From Acetobacteraceae bacterium (lineage in GTDB: Bacteria > Pseudomonadota > Alphaproteobacteria > Acetobacterales > Acetobacteraceae): a DNA stretch of 64,000 bases. The translations under genes were made by a program, and so were the position numbers. Shown one piece after another: positions 63,895-64,000 of the stretch. The notes under the pieces were generated by a model that did no database searches, was not told the DNA's origin, and was given only the letters and a program-made list of their open reading frames with translations. The stretch lies in NCBI GenBank assembly GCA_009693865.1, contig SHWL01000003.1, forward strand, positions 1 to 64,000, written 5' to 3'. The stretch's first letter is position 1. Each line of letters starts with the position of its first letter.

Positions 63895-64000
63895 TCAGGT
63901 ACTGTCGCCTTCGACGAAGCAAATCACCTGCCCGCGGAACCAGCAGGCGATTCCCTCGCCGACGGGATTGTCGCGCCGGCGCAGAACGTTCGCGTTGGGC
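63895..64000 (-). CDS. C-terminal end of an unidentified protein (partial)
   Basis: The last 34 codons of a minus-strand gene running off the right edge, ending TGA at 63895-63897. It reads NVLRRRDNPVGEGIACWFR then GQVICFVEGDST. The composition looks coding but the family cannot be named from so little. The adjacent palindrome E lies downstream of its stop. Confidence 0.5.
   Translation of the reverse strand, partial: PNANVLRRRDNPVGEGIACWFRGQVICFVEGDST

Overview
The window is high-GC DNA, coding on both strands, from an alphaproteobacterium. An acetic-acid-bacterium relative (Rhodospirillales/Acetobacteraceae) fits best. This rests on the gene content: the DUF2155 / small protein / MlaD / NDUFA12-like block, a FzlA-type GST-fold division protein, an NrdJ-derived TSCPD protein, a PII-AmtB-porin cluster, rpsU, and many CoA-ligase, thiolase and FAH-type catabolic genes. 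No phage, integrase, transposase, rRNA, CRISPR array or replication origin was recognised.

Layout. 0-8.7 kb: degenerate tRNA-Thr, PhoD-like phosphatase, DUF1353 protein, porin/amtB/glnK, msrB, an enolase-superfamily enzyme and a PrpD-family protein. 8.8-10.3 kb: a coupled pair of uncharacterised accessory genes. 10.4-15.1 kb: a broken enoyl-CoA hydratase, a hydroxyacid dehydrogenase, a PEP-mutase/ICL-family lyase, an NHL beta-propeller protein and an FAH-family enzyme. 15.2-20.8 kb: HAD dehalogenase, otsB, envelope genes (DUF2155, MlaD), NDUFA12, the TSCPD protein and DUF2889. 20.8-23.1 kb: two tandem FMN hydroxyacid dehydrogenases. 23.4-26.8 kb: a membrane protein / TIR / ParA-like ATPase operon, the strongest candidate for an undescribed system. 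26.9-45 kb: a long catabolic region (thiolase, acyl-CoA ligases, acyl-CoA dehydrogenase, SDR, GMC oxidase, FAH, LLM monooxygenase, enoyl-CoA hydratase, binding protein) interrupted by a decayed parDE module. 45-50.5 kb: manC, a ParE/RelE-type toxin-antitoxin pair, a VOC protein, and a RES toxin with an unusual large antitoxin. 50.8-54.1 kb: sugar-type ABC importer genes without an ATPase. 54.4-64 kb: TauD dioxygenase, four-domain rhodanese, MAPEG, rpsU, an MFS pump, a cupin/GST/gloB/fzlA operon, an NrtR-like regulator and a truncated gene at the right edge.

The background is metabolic: uptake and CoA-dependent breakdown of carboxylic acids, plus ammonium uptake under PII control. Small accessory islets of toxin-antitoxin, TIR and orphan genes, some visibly less GC-rich, sit between the metabolic operons. 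Several show decay: internal deletion, frameshift, or lost start codons. A dispersed palindrome family with CGTCAT...ATGACG ends occupies at least eight intergenic gaps.
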